From Hyparrhenia diplandra (taxonomy: Eukaryota; Streptophyta; Magnoliopsida; Poales; Poaceae): DNA of 64,000 nt. Where the stretch lies: assembly GCA_015847255.1 (NCBI GenBank), contig JADLZK010007842.1, forward strand, positions 124,001 to 188,000, written 5' to 3'. The translations under genes and the position numbers were made by a program. Positions 1-11,852 of this stretch are shown in pieces. How positions within the stretch are numbered: the first letter of the stretch is position 1; each line of letters begins with the position of its first letter. The notes beneath the pieces were generated by a model. The model did not search any database. It was not told the DNA's origin and was given only the letters and a program-made list of their open reading frames with translations.

Positions 1-2000
1 TGGCTAGACTGTGTCGTGCATGCGGCGTGCAATACCCTCCCAAACCAAAGGCGGCGGCGGCAGCAGCAGCAGCAGCAATAAAGCCCGGCACCGGCATGCC
101 ACCCACCCCCTCCCAAACCTCGGCGTCTGCATCCGCTTGCTCGGTGGGTGGAGTGGAATCTGTGCTGTCTGCCAGGAAGGAGCTGGGCGGGCGCGGGAGC
201 AGCATGCACACAGCACTGTGCAGCCCTGTCTAAACTGTAACGGCTCACCAGGCCCGTATCCTGTCGTCTCCAGCTCTCCCGCCATCACTCTGCTCTCCTG
301 ACTCCTGCCACCGCCGCGGCTTGCTTCCGTTGGTCAGGTCCTCTGAAAGCTGGAGCAGCGTGCCGTTAGGTGCTTGAGGAACTTCAGGCCTCGGCCCTCG
401 GCTCACAGTTTGAATTCAAAAACGTACAGTACACCGTTGGACAATGGACGCCATGCCAGTATGTGTGGTGGTGGTGGTGGGTGTGCGAGCCTTTCTCTGC
501 ATGACTGCATCATCAGTCTCAGTCTGATTCGCTTGCCAATGCACTCGAAACAACGAGGATCTGAGGCCAACGACGGCAACGAGACTACACGTATCAGAGA
601 AACTAATTTTATCCACCTTTGCTAATACTGCACTAGGAGGCACTAATCTACTATCACATTCACATGCGAGACTGATTGATACTACCGTGAGAAGTTTCCT
701 ACCGAGTTTCTTGTCTCGTGCTAATTGCTTTGCTTTGCTGCCATGGTGAGTGAGGTGATTAGCAACTCTGACCTGACCTGATAGAGTAGTGATTCTCAAT
801 AAAGTTTGTGTGGTGTTCTTGGGGGAAGGGGCAGGCAGTAGGGTGATCAGATTGCTATGCTAGCTGTAAAAAAGAAAGTTTCAGGCTTTTGATGGTTCCC
901 GTCCCGTCCCGGTGGATAGGCCACGGCTTTTACTGTCACGTGTGTGTGTGCACATGGCCCCTCTCCGTCTCCCTCTCCCTCCAATGCCTTTTGGGATGGT
1001 GTACCCTAAACCCTACTGGAGTACTGTACAGGCTATACAGCCTACAGCTAGTACCCCTACGAGATGGTGTTTTTAGCCTCCCTGGATTATCCAAACTTTA
1101 TAGCTTTTGGAGCAAAGAAAGGAAGAAAACCCTGCACAGACTAGGCTGAAAGAGTAATCAATTTGAGTACCTTCAAAATTTAACTGAACTCCCAAAGAAA
1201 GATTGATGAGATACTCGGCTGGTCACTGTGCATCTTTGCTGAATCAGGACACTGTTTATATTGTACTAGTATTACTTCCGTACCATTGACACTGCTCCCT
1301 GATGCACTACAAGCGGCATGTTCCTGTATTATTATGCACCACCAATTTCTTCAATCTGCTTCACTACAAGCGGCACGTTCCTGTTCCTGCTTCACTACAA
1401 TTTGATTTTTGCTGCAGTGGACTGCAGGGGCCAAAAGGTCACAGTGACTCACAGGGAATCCAAGGCGTCGTTGTGCACTTGTCCGTGGTCAAGATTCATG
1501 AGACGACGGCGAAGACGTCTTTTTGCTGCAGCGCATGCGCTGCTGGGCTGGCCGTCCACTGCATTTCTGGCCCACTGTGTGCCTGCCAGTGTGGTCCAGT
1601 CCATGGTCATGGTCAGTCCCAAAGGCTCAAAGCTGAAATCTTCTGCGAGAACCGCATGCCACGATGACAAAGATCCAGCCTGTACAATACAAACGATGCG
1701 GAAACAATCCCTAGCATGAAATGCTTTACATGCAAGATAAACAGATAATGTCGTGCAAGGATTAGTCAGAAATTTATTTAGTCAACAGATAAACTTATTC
1801 GAATACAGTGCGTGTTTGGGTCACTCATAGTTTGCTTACCTCGTTCTGATCAGGTGAACACAGCAGGCACAAAGGAAGAAAACAGGCTCTGCCCTTTCTT
1901 CATTTTTTGAGAGGAAAAAGAAGAAAAAAAAAAACAACAGGCTCCGCCGCCTTGATACACCAGACAACCAAAACTTATAAAAACTGAAACTTAAATAAAC
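1..2000. other. Unassigned stretch, no gene recognised
   Basis: No open frame here looks like a known protein. Overlapping frames on both strands in the first 300 bases come from GC-rich triplet repeats. Positions 1309-1330 and 1361-1384 carry a short direct repeat (cactacaagcggca...gttcctgt). The end of the stretch is AT-rich, with repeated 'aactgaaacttaaataaa', and may belong to the 3' untranslated region of the minus-strand gene that ends at 2101. Confidence 0.4.
51..77. repeat. (GCG/CAG)n microsatellite
   Basis: Three or more GCG units followed by five or six CAG units are seen directly. A second short triplet run, (TGG)n, sits at about 464-480. Neither lies in a recognisable coding region. 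Confidence 0.8.
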
Positions 2001-2100
2001 TGAAACTTAAATAAAGCTATGGGTGCTGCCAGCCCCTCTTCACCAACTAACTGACGGCAGGGTTTTGGCCTTTTGGGTCCTCCTATATACAGTTCTGCTG

Positions 2101-5100
2101 TCAAGCAACCGCGCTCTGTTGTTGAAGCACCTGCTGCGTCCACTCGGCTGGCCACCAGTCCGGCTTGATCGCCCGGACCCTCACGTCCCTGTTATCGCTG
2201 ATACGCAAAGCCGAGCCAGGTTTCAGTGCTTCTTCAAGTCTCAACAGGCCCATTCCGCGGGAGCCCAGAGCGGTGTTTACTGTCCCGATTTTCTTGCCTG
2301 AAGCCTCGTCCACCACTTCTGAACCTGGAGCGACAGCCTGCTCGAGTTCTGAAAACAGAGGTAGGTCGCAGAATTAGCATCCATCGACAGATGCTGTTAG
2401 TTGTTACCATGGAAACTCATCATACCTTGCCCATTCTCGTCGACAAACTTCACTGGCATTAGGCGCTTCCGGATGATGCCGCGATGGTGTGTCCGTGCAA
2501 TAAGCTCCTGCCCGATGTAGCAACCCTTCTCAAAGGAAATTGCATTCAGGCCAGCAAGATTGTACTCCAGCGGGATTGCTTCACCTGAAATCAAAAGAAT
2601 ACAGTTTCATGAACAACAAAGTGAAAGGGAACAATCTAAGCCATGTGATACTTGAACAGCAAAAACATCACCCAATAGTTGGACAGTTGGCAAAGTTATA
2701 TAATAATAATATAATCTAAAGCTTTTTCCATAAAGAAAATTACAATGCACTCATTTTAGGTCCTTTGAATACCTCATTTTCATTCTCTACAAGGAAATCA
2801 AGGAAGCACCTCTAGGCAATTACTTAGACATCCAGATAAACCATAGACTGCACACCATCTGACCAAGTACTCATTTATCAACTCTAATCAAGTTGCTTTA
2901 GTGAATAGAGATCACAAATGGTGCCAATAGTGGAAACAAGAACTCCCAGCCTTCGGTGTTACTGAGACATTACCTCTTGATTGTCTAAATTTCGCTGCAT
3001 ACTACAGTCATAGTTCTAGAATCAAATAAATCGAACTCAATCGAAAAAGTGAATTTAGAGGAGTTTCCAGGTCAAGAACAGACTACAGATAAGAAAACGA
3101 TTAGGTGATATTTGACTAAGTAACCAACTATGCTGATTTGTAAAGATATGAATAAATCCTATAAGGGAACTGCACATTTTCCATAAGTGTACCAAGCAGC
3201 AAAACAAAATATTTATCCATACCTCAATCATGAAAACAGTCGTGACTCATGACCAACCAGCTAGAAAAAGAAATGTACCTTTTGGGATCTCAGTTGAACC
3301 TTCTGCAACTCCTTTTTCTATCCGCCAAAGTTGATAATGTCGTTCATCTGCTTCTTTGTCAGACTCAACTAGTGGTGCTGTAAATACATAAACAGGTTCG
3401 AAAGTGTTCAAATGGGTCATTCTCCATGTCAGATGATGAAAATATCAGAGAAGCTTTAGGAAATGGCAAAAATATAAGTACTTACGTATCGTGTCAGCAG
3501 GGGAAAATTCCTCTGTAACCAAGGTAGTCCAACCGAGGATCTTTGAGCCATTGCCAACCATGACCATTCCCTTGTGCAGCTGACTCGCCAGCATGGTCAA
3601 CACCTTGTCCCCATCAATGGATTGAGCCTCAGGTTCTTGAGTAGAAGGTTCAGTATGCACTAATTTATGTCCAAATCTTTGCCAGCATGCAAAATTCTCA
3701 CTTACATTGTCTATTTCAACCTTGGATCTCAACCGATATCTGAAAACAGGAAGAAGTTACCAGGTCACAAGACATGGAATTTATCAGAAAAGGTCATCTA
3801 GAGGTAAGGCGTAAAAGTTATCTAAACTCCCAGATTCACTGCAAAACTATAATACAATATGAAGGATCTTTCAGCAACAACAGGTGTATGAACTCTATGT
3901 TCTCAATAACCTAACAAACAATTAGCTCAAGTTAAGCTGCTTACTGCAAGAGCAGTTCATCACATGATTCTTGCATGATACAAAAATCTCCAACTACAGT
4001 CTGTAATTCCCAATGGTGAGCCGCTTAACGATACACAATCCTAGCAGTGAATTCCTTGATGTTCTTCAAGATTTTTGGCACTTAAAAAGGTTTTGTCACA
4101 CTTGATACTTCAAATTATGGCATTAACATGTCAAACGAAGTGTGCATCAAAATATAGGTGCACAATTTAGTTTCATCATTCTAACTGAAAATCTTAAAAA
4201 AACAAGCAAACTGTTTTTGACTAAATAAACTTCTTTTTGAAAAAGATTTCAAATGTTACTGATTTTTTTTTTTTTTTTTTTGAGTTAAAGGGCAGAGCCC
4301 CTGCCTTAGCATCAACCAAAACAAACGAGATTACAGCATTTGTTCAGTTTGACATAAAGCGAAGCTCATCCTCGAGCACACTCAGCAAACACACACAGAG
4401 CTCGTGACTTGAGCACACTTAAGCAACACTCACACACAGCCATTACATGAGCCAAGGCGATTTCACATGTTACTGATTAACTCATATTTAATTTCCTAAC
4501 TATCTGGTTTTATAGTACAAGTACAGGACACAAATGAACACCACAATCTTCAGCTGCCTAACAAACCAACGCCTGGGCTTAGCATGATGCAGTCACAGAA
4601 GCAGGGAAAATGCTGACGTTTACAAGGAGGTGGCAACAATATCACCAACAGAAGCAACAGAGCTAATTGCTGGCTGTGGTGTATGGACCAGCATCAGTAG
4701 AGTCGTGAGAATAAACTGAAGATCACTGAAAGCGTAGAGACTAAAACTGAAGCTCACTGAAATTAGCTCTAGGCAGACCGTAGTCATCACAGCAGCAATT
4801 TGTCGAAGCTGAACAATAAGACGAGCTCGCAGAAACAAAGATTGGCAGCAATATCATTAACAGAAGCAACAGCGTTAACACTAAGTTTTGACGGTGAAAT
4901 CTCTAACTGTCACTTCAATCCCAGCAATGTGCTAAAAATTCATCTTGAACTGAAATTTCCAACAAGCAACTAGACTTGCAACTAAGGCACTAAAATGAGC
5001 ATCAATCTGTGAACTAAAACATCATCTAGAGTTCCAACCACGTTATCCAGCAAATATCTAGGGATGGGATTCACTAATAACTTAATAAGCCTGCTGTTGT

Positions 5101-6593
5101 CTCGAGGCACGCTTTCTTTTCGCTTATATTAGCTCAAAATTCCAAATCAACTTCTAACTATCTTACTCTCCAGTTTCTGTTTGATCACAGTATCATCACA
5201 AGAGACCACAGGTTCTAAATTACATTGGACTGCCAAACTGAACATTAAGCATTTACTTTGCCAAAGCTGTAGTCCAATGTGAATTGATTCTGCAACTAGA
5301 GCAAGATCTAAGACACATTAAGTTGTATTAATCCATCTGGTTTTATAGTACAAGTACAGGACAGAAATGTTCACCACAATCTTCAGCTACCAAACAAATC
5401 AAGGCCTGGAAATAGCGCGATGCAGTCACAGAAGTAGGGAAAACGCTGACGTTTACAAGGAGATGGCAACAATATCACCAACAGAAGCAACAGAGCTAAT
5501 TGCTGGCTGTGGTGTATGGACCAGCATCAGTGGAGTCGTGAGACGAAACTGAAGATCACTGAAACGTAGAGACTAAAACTGAAGCTCACTGAAATTAGCT
5601 CTAGGCAGACCATAGTCATCACATCAGCAACTTGTCAAAGCTGAACAATAAGACGAGCTTGCAAGAAACAAAGATTAGCAGCAATATCACTAACAGAAGA
5701 AACAGCGTTAACACTAAGTTGTGACAGTAAAATCTCCATCTGTGACTTCAATCCCAGCAATGTGCTGAAAGTTCTAGTCACAACAATTCATCTTGAATTA
5801 AAAATTTCCAACAAGCAGCTAGACTTGCAACAAAGGTACTAAACTGACCATCAATCTGTGAACTAAAACATCATCTAGAGTTCAACTACGTTATCCAGCA
5901 AATATCTAGGGATGGGATCACTAATGAGCCTGCTGTTGTCTTTTTCGCTTCTATTAGCCCAAAATTCCAATTCAACTTCTTACTCTATGGCTACAGTTTG
6001 ATCACAAGAACTCCCAACAGATTACATACCTTATTAGACTGGAACCTATAATTATTTATAGTAAACTGAAAGCCGAGCAATAATAAGGTCTGTCGTCGGT
6101 AGTCCATCACCTCTTGAAGCAGGCGACGAGGTCGTCCACCTCAGCGGCATCAACATCAGCGAGCACCTCCTGCGGGTCCCGCGAGTTCCCCTCAAGCACC
6201 TCCCCGGTCTCCGGCGCGGAGCCGGTACGGTCGAGCATCTGGGGAGCGCGGCGGGGGCCGGTAGAGGAAGAGGTCGTAGAGGAACCTCCCCTGCGGCGTG
6301 AGCAGCGCGGCGTAGGCGGGCGGTGCGGGGCCCCGCGCGGGCGCGTTCGGCGTGGGCGCGTACCGCTGCGGCGCCGACGCCCCGGACGCGGCGAAGGGGC
6401 CGGAGAGGAGGTCGTTGGTCAGCAGCGAGTGCAGGAACCGCGCCGCCTCCGGACCCGCGAAGCGGACCACGGCGCGCGACGCCAGACGGCACGCCAGCAC
6501 CCCCGGGTCTGCGGCGCCGGGGCTCGGGGTCGTGTGGAGGGCGCGGCGCAGCGGCGGCTGGAGGAGGAGGAGGCGGCGCGCGAGTGGCGGCAT
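2101..6593 (-). CDS. IBA57: IBA57-like iron-sulfur cluster assembly protein (YgfZ/GcvT-related), five exons
   Basis: Exons on the minus strand are 6593-6111, 3739-3486, 3377-3279, 2584-2426 and 2348-2101, joined by GT-AG introns in matching phases. The exons sum to 1243 bases, or 414 codons with stop once one extra base is allowed for. The N-terminus (MPPLARRLLLLQPPLRRALH) is Arg/Leu-rich like a mitochondrial presequence. A folate-binding-like GcvT fold follows (LLTPQGRFLYDLFLY). Exon 4 holds the family signature KGCYIGQEL with its conserved Cys near residue 300. The family acts with ISCA proteins in mitochondrial [4Fe-4S] assembly; that role is inferred from homology. The reading frame breaks in exon 1 at the C-run at 6241-6244 (four C where three keep frame) before the MLDRTGSAPETGE segment. 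The break may be a sequence error. Intron 1 is enlarged by repeats. Confidence 0.9.
4245..4478 (-). mobile_element. Short poly(A) retroposon (SINE or truncated LINE) in intron 1
   Basis: A T-run at about 4263-4280 is the poly(A) tail of a minus-strand insertion of about 200 bp. It is bounded by a 20-bp direct repeat at 4245-4264 and 4459-4478 (GATTTCAAATGTTACTGATT, with A/C at one position), which is a typical target-primed reverse-transcription duplication. The body shows no coding capacity. The last segment before the tail (GGGGCTCTGCCCTTTAACTC on the minus strand) resembles 3' ends of plant non-LTR elements, but I cannot name the family. Confidence 0.8.
4503..6010. repeat. Tandem duplication of about 0.7 kb inside IBA57 intron 1
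   Basis: Copy A (about 4503-5190) and copy B (about 5338-6010) both start 'tctggttttatagtacaagtacagg'-like. They share the block with 'atcaccaacagaagcaacag' and 'agctctaggcagacc', and both end near 'cagtttgatcaca'. The offset is about 835 bp early on and slightly less at the end. They differ by scattered substitutions and small indels, so the duplication is not recent. No coding potential was found. Confidence 0.85.
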
Positions 6594-7045
6594 GGCTGGC
6601 TGCGTGTGACTTGTGAAGTGTTTCGCGAATCGAAGTCGAACCGATGATGAGTTGGGCCGCCGCTTGGTGTGGTGGTAGCTGAGTACCGATGGTTCTGGGC
6701 GTTTTTGCGGGGTTTTGGGTGGGTTTCCGGGGAAATTTGGGGGTTTTGCGGGGTTGGTGGGGAGGTGGGGAGGAAGGAAGCGCCGACGAGGTGATGCCGT
6801 GATGGTGCCAAGCGGCGAGCGGCGCGGGAGGGTTGGGAGCTGGGGCACGCGTGTGGGGAGACGTGGCGGGAGGCAGCCAGGTAGGGTCCGCGTGGTCGTG
6901 TTCCCAACGAGAAATCACTGGTACAAGGCGGAAATGGCGTCTGGGTGGTGACGCCGCGGTGTTCACGAACATTCGGAGACGTGACACGTTTGCTGTGGTC
7001 TGGGCAGCCCATCAGAGTTTGCGTTTCCGGCTATCGTTTTTTTAG

Positions 7046-8018
7046 CCCTTTCATGTCACTGGGCCAGACAATGCCTACTAGTGTCAGGGTTTCCGTCTAA
7101 ACAAGCCCGTGCGTGGGCCGGGTATAGTTGACCCAGTCGCGATCCATCCAAACGAACAAACGCGAGTCGGATCGGATTGGACGATGCTACTCCTTGCTAT
7201 AAGGTGCGATTGGGCGCTACGCGGAGAGGGAAAATTATTCCCGTACAGCCAAACGTATGTTTTTAATGAGAAGTGATTCTCTGAAATGTAGAGTTAAAAT
7301 AAAAAGTAGCTTCTCCTGGTTCTCCTGATTCTGTAAAATGATTCTCTAAAACATACTTAGAGACTAAGAGGTGAAAAAATAGCTTCTCCTAATTCTATGA
7401 AGTGATACTTCATCTTGATCTTGAATGCTAAACAATAAAAAAAATCACTTTCGGCAATAGGATCACTTCATTAGAGAATCCAAGAGCACGACTAATGAGA
7501 ATCACAGAGCACGCAGATCTGTCAAAAATAGATGAAAAGTTCAACCTCGTGATTGGTGCGAGCTGTTATTTCATCCTCGTCTTGAAAAGTTCACGGGGAT
7601 TGTGCCCGCGAGATCAACCATCTTTTATGAAAACTTGATTGATTGACTCACTACTAACTAGACGAGCATGAATCTAGAGGCTCTCGATCTCTTTTTAAGT
7701 ACAATACCTCGTCTTGAATGATCCCCAGAAGTCACCAAGTTCCGAGTCCCCACGCCTCTCTCTCTCTCTCTCTCTCCCTCCAAACTACACCCTCCATTAT
7801 ATCCCAACAGGATTCTTTCCTTGTCCTCGGCGAAGCCATTGCTGTAGGTTATCATCCGCTGCTAAGGATGCAAGCAGCACAAGAGTTTTTCTGCAAGCCT
7901 GCTTAGCTCGCCCTGCAAAATAGGCCCCATTAGACACCTGCATCCTTTTTGTTATGGGTTGTGGCAGGCCAGCCTGCTAGCGCAAGCGGGCCACTGCTGA
8001 ACCCACAAATTAGCGCAA
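7046..8018. other. Repeat-rich spacer upstream of IBA57
   Basis: No gene is recognised. 7250-7500 is AT-rich and repeats motifs like 'agaagtgattctct' and 'agcttctcct' in both orientations, as in a decayed MITE. A (CT)n run lies at about 7757-7777. 7880-8015 is rich in GCCTGC/GCAAGC motifs that have inverted relatives near 31980-32100; these could be subterminal sequence of the hAT element described below, but that is weak inference. Confidence 0.4.
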
Positions 8019-9000
8019 GTTAATTCAAAGAGGCTTTTTATGAGTTACAAGTGAAAGATGACAACTATAATTATTGTCCCTCATCTGATGACTCGCAAAG
8101 AGGTAGAGCAGTATGCAAGTTTGTTGGTGTTTTGAACCGGGGTACGGCTAACCGACGAGTAATTGTATTGCGCGTCCCAGGATCCGGATGGTTGATGCGA
8201 GATGACACAAGATGTATACTGGTTCAGGCCAACGCCGGCCCTAGTCCAGTCGGGGTGGAGTGTTGTGTATCTGCACCGAGGTGCTCGTAGTAGGGGGATA
8301 CAAGCTAGGCGAGAGAGAGGCTAGGACCTCAAGTCTCATTGCGTGGTGTGATTGAGCTAGGTTGCCAATAGCGTGTGAAGTCAAGGCATGTGTGCTTCGA
8401 CTTGTCCTATTCTATGCCCGGGCTCCCCTTTTATAGCCACAAGGGGGGGCCGGGCGAAAGTACATGTCCTCAAGTGTAGGAAATTGCTTGGCCGGTGCCT
8501 TGTACCCGAAGTTGCGGCGAAGAAAGGGGTGTGTCGTAGTTGTCGCCGTGGAAAGGCGCCGTCCTTTTCCCCAATCTTTAGGTGTCCTCAGGGGTGCGGG
8601 TCCCGGTATGACCAGAGCCGAGGGGCCATTGACTTCGGGATTCCCGCTTTTTCGAGGAGGTATGCTCAGGAGGGGGTAGTAACAATGCCCGAGGGGTGCC
8701 ACGATGGTGATGGGAAGCGTTACCGCACCCGCTCTAGGGTTTTGCGTCGTGGTTGCAATATTATCCGAGGCCCTCCAAGATGGGCAAGTAACGTGAGATG
8801 ACGTTACTGTGGGGGTGGTTGACACAAATTTTCGGTAAAGGCGTGAACAACACTAAAAGTGCGTTCCGGACGAAAGCCGCGGCATCGCGGTGGATTTGAC
8901 CACCATGGGCCCCCTAGCGAGGGAATCCGGGGGTGTCAGGGTGCTCAGCTTTGTCAGGCGCAGACATCCCGTCCGTCCTTGTTGTCACGGCCGGCGCCGG

Positions 9001-10750
9001 TGTAAGGTCCTAGATGGCTAGAGGGGGGGTGAATAGCCTATAAAAATTTTCTACAAGCTCAACTAAACAAACCGATTAGTATAAAAACACGCGTAAAAGC
9101 GGTTTGCACTAGCTCTAATGGTCAAGCAAGCCTTCTAGTGACAAGACTAAGTATTTCTATGATCTCTAGTCCACACAAGGTCTACGTCACTACTCTAGCT
9201 AATGGACAAACCTAATATGATCCTTATGCTAGCAAGAACAACTACACAAGGCAAAGCTAGCTCTCTACTCAAAGTAAACTAGGAAAATAATGCAAGAGTG
9301 AAAAGCTTGTTATACCGCCTTGTAGAGGATGTCAACCAATCACCGGGATGAAGATGAACAATCAATCACTTTCGATGGTGATGATCCACACACGAAGACA
9401 ATGAACAAGTTGATTTGTTCACCGGGAGTTCGCTTGTACACCGACAACTACTCTCGGGTTTTGCCGACCAACACAAGGATGGTGTTTGAGCTAGGCGGTG
9501 CCCTTGCTAGCCTCAACACACCACTCAACAAGTGTGGTACCCAAAGCACGAGCAATGTATTCCTTGCACTTTGTCTTCCGACGAGGAGTGCGTAATCCTC
9601 TCACAAATCAACCGGAGGTGGCCAAGAAACAATCACCTCTTCTTGCCAACAACTCCACCACTTCACCAAGCCGGCTAGGAGGGATGCCTCCAAGAGAAAC
9701 GGGAAATCCACCGTCTCACAACGATCCCCAAGTGCCTCTAGATGCAAGAACTCGATGCAATGCACTTGGATCAACTCTTCTCTCAAGAATGAAGCTCAAA
9801 TCAAGAATGAGAGAGGAGGGAGGCTTGCTTGCTTGCTCAAAGGTGTTAGGAGTGATTCAAAATGACCAAGAGAGAGAGCAAGTGGCGACCATGGGGGTAT
9901 ATATAGGCCACACCACGAAATGTGGTGGAAAGGGTGAAAAACACACTTTCTACGGCCCGGCCGGGGCCTTGTATTTGGACTCACCCGGTGAGTCCGGTCG
10001 GTGGGTCCGGTCACAACCGACAAGGCTAAACCGACACGCCGACCCCGCCTTGGTGCGTCGATCGGCGCATCCGATCCGATCGCGTCGGTCAGCACCGGAT
10101 GCTTCCGGCCGGTGCGTCCGGTCACCGTCGACGCCCGAGCACGAAAACATGCTCGCCAGACGCGCACCCACCGGAGCGCCCGGTCAATTGCGTCGCGACC
10201 CGGTCGCGCTTCCGGTCGGGTGCGTCCGGTCCGCCCGAAGCTGCGAAAATCGGTCGTTTCGTCGTCGTTCCTTCGCCTTTGCTCCAAGCCGACTTCCGTC
10301 ACTTGTTTCTTGTTGCCGACACGTCGAAGAACACCTCGACACCATGTGTTAGCATTTTGAAACCATTTCCACCAAAGACAGAGTTAGCACTTTAGGTTAG
10401 AATGCATGCATATGAGACTTGAACCTAAAGGCACGTGAGGATCGATATGTACGAAAAGTTTTCCCCTCTTTATAGTACGGCTTATCAATCCTATAACCAC
10501 CCACACTCTCTATAGTGTCTTGGGTGTGAAATCAAAAGCCCTATGGTTATACCTTTGCCTTGGGACCTTTGATCTCCGAAACTCCACCGGGTTGCATGTT
10601 TGATCAACTTTTGAATCACCTCGATCCATCCTCCATGATCACAATGCACCAACTCCGGCCCGACCAATCTCCAATCATGTCAAGCACTTAGCATTGAGAG
10701 ATTAGTCCTTAGGTGTCATTAATTAGCCAAAACCAAACAAGAGATCTTCA
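9001..10750 (-). repeat. 3' LTR of element 1
   Basis: 1750 bp, bounded TG...CA on the plus strand. Contains a TATA-like TATATATA at about 9897-9905 and a very GC-rich block at about 9955-10250 full of CCGGTC/GACCGG and CGG palindromes. It differs from the 5' LTR by many substitutions and small indels, concentrated in the CpG-rich block. Confidence 0.92.
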
Positions 10751-10764
10751 ATCTCCCCCTTTTT
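10751..10764 (-). promoter_or_regulatory. Polypurine tract of element 1
   Basis: The minus strand reads AAAAAGGGGGAGAT immediately before the LTR start TGAAGATC. This is the expected plus-strand primer site for reverse transcription and matches the tract at 29312-29325 in element 2. Confidence 0.9.
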
Positions 10765-11852
10765 GGTAATTGGTGACAACCCGCATAAAGGTTTTATGAT
10801 TAATGTTTTTGAACATACAACGGTTGTCCAAGCATTTTGCTTACAATTATAGGATTGGACAATCATCATAGTTCGATTTTGGTAGCATGAGCTCCCCCTA
10901 CATGTATGCCACGAGTTTGGAACGAAGCATTGCATACATGTATGAATATTGAAATTGAGGGTGAGCTATGTTACCAAATGATGCTTAGGGTGAAAGAAAT
11001 GGACCTTTGAAGCGTGATACCAATCGGAGTTGCGCCATTTTCACCATACAAGCATCAAGGTAACTAGATTTTCATCAAAACTCAAAGTACCACGTGAGAT
11101 CATATTATAAGCAAGGTACTTGAATTAAGAGTGGAAAATAGAAAATCTAGCTAGCTCCTATGCATGCTAGTTATTAATCACTTGTAAAGCATCTTACTCA
11201 ACTAGCATACACCACACAAGCATGTATATAGAATTTAAATACATGTGCAATGAGCAAGTCATATGTTAGTGCACAATCAAATGCAACAAATTGTTTATGA
11301 GCTTGCTCCCCCCTATTTGTGTGAACCACTTGTTAACTCATGAACCACATGAGAGGTTTTCAAAAACATGTGAAATTTTTAATTTTCTAAAACCTTTCAT
11401 GCACTAATCTCTCCCCCTTTGTCGACAATTTCCACAAAAGGTATGACCATGTTGTGTTATGGAAGAGAGAATAGTGCTCAAATTTGGTCAAATTTGGATC
11501 ACTTGTCAAACATATATTTCGGTTTGAACCAAAGACAAGCTTCTTCACACCTCATGACAAAGGTTATCTTGCCTATGTTGAAGCATATGTGTGAAAAGAT
11601 AGCCAAATTCAACACTTGAGATTGCAAGCCCATAAACATGTCATATGTCATCACTAGATCAAACAAGCATAAAGAGCAATAGTGATGGCACACATACATT
11701 GAAATCCTTTTTGTTTTCCATGAATGCTTCCTAAGGCACAAGTTATATGTCTATATGTTCTAAACATGTCCTTAGATATCATGAATGCCATGTCAAATAA
11801 TGATACCTTTGCTTTGCTTGATGGAGGGGCATGTCATGATAGTGGGGTGCAT

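Noticed and set aside
6052..6987. 311-residue minus-strand frame and several plus-strand Arg-rich frames at 6114-7045
   Set aside because: They overlap IBA57 exon 1 in other frames; their composition is that of GC-rich shadow frames and only the exon-1 frame joins the conserved downstream exons.
9498..10395. Long Arg/Pro-rich frames on both strands within 9.5-10.4, 17.6-18.5, 19.7-20.7 and 29.6-30.6 kb
   Set aside because: All lie inside LTRs of the two Copia elements and arise from the CGG-rich palindromic block; no domain or consistent frame is present.
10751..11852. Possible envelope-like gene between RNase H and the 3' LTR of element 1
   Set aside because: Only short frames on both strands; no signal peptide or membrane segment frame shared with element 2.
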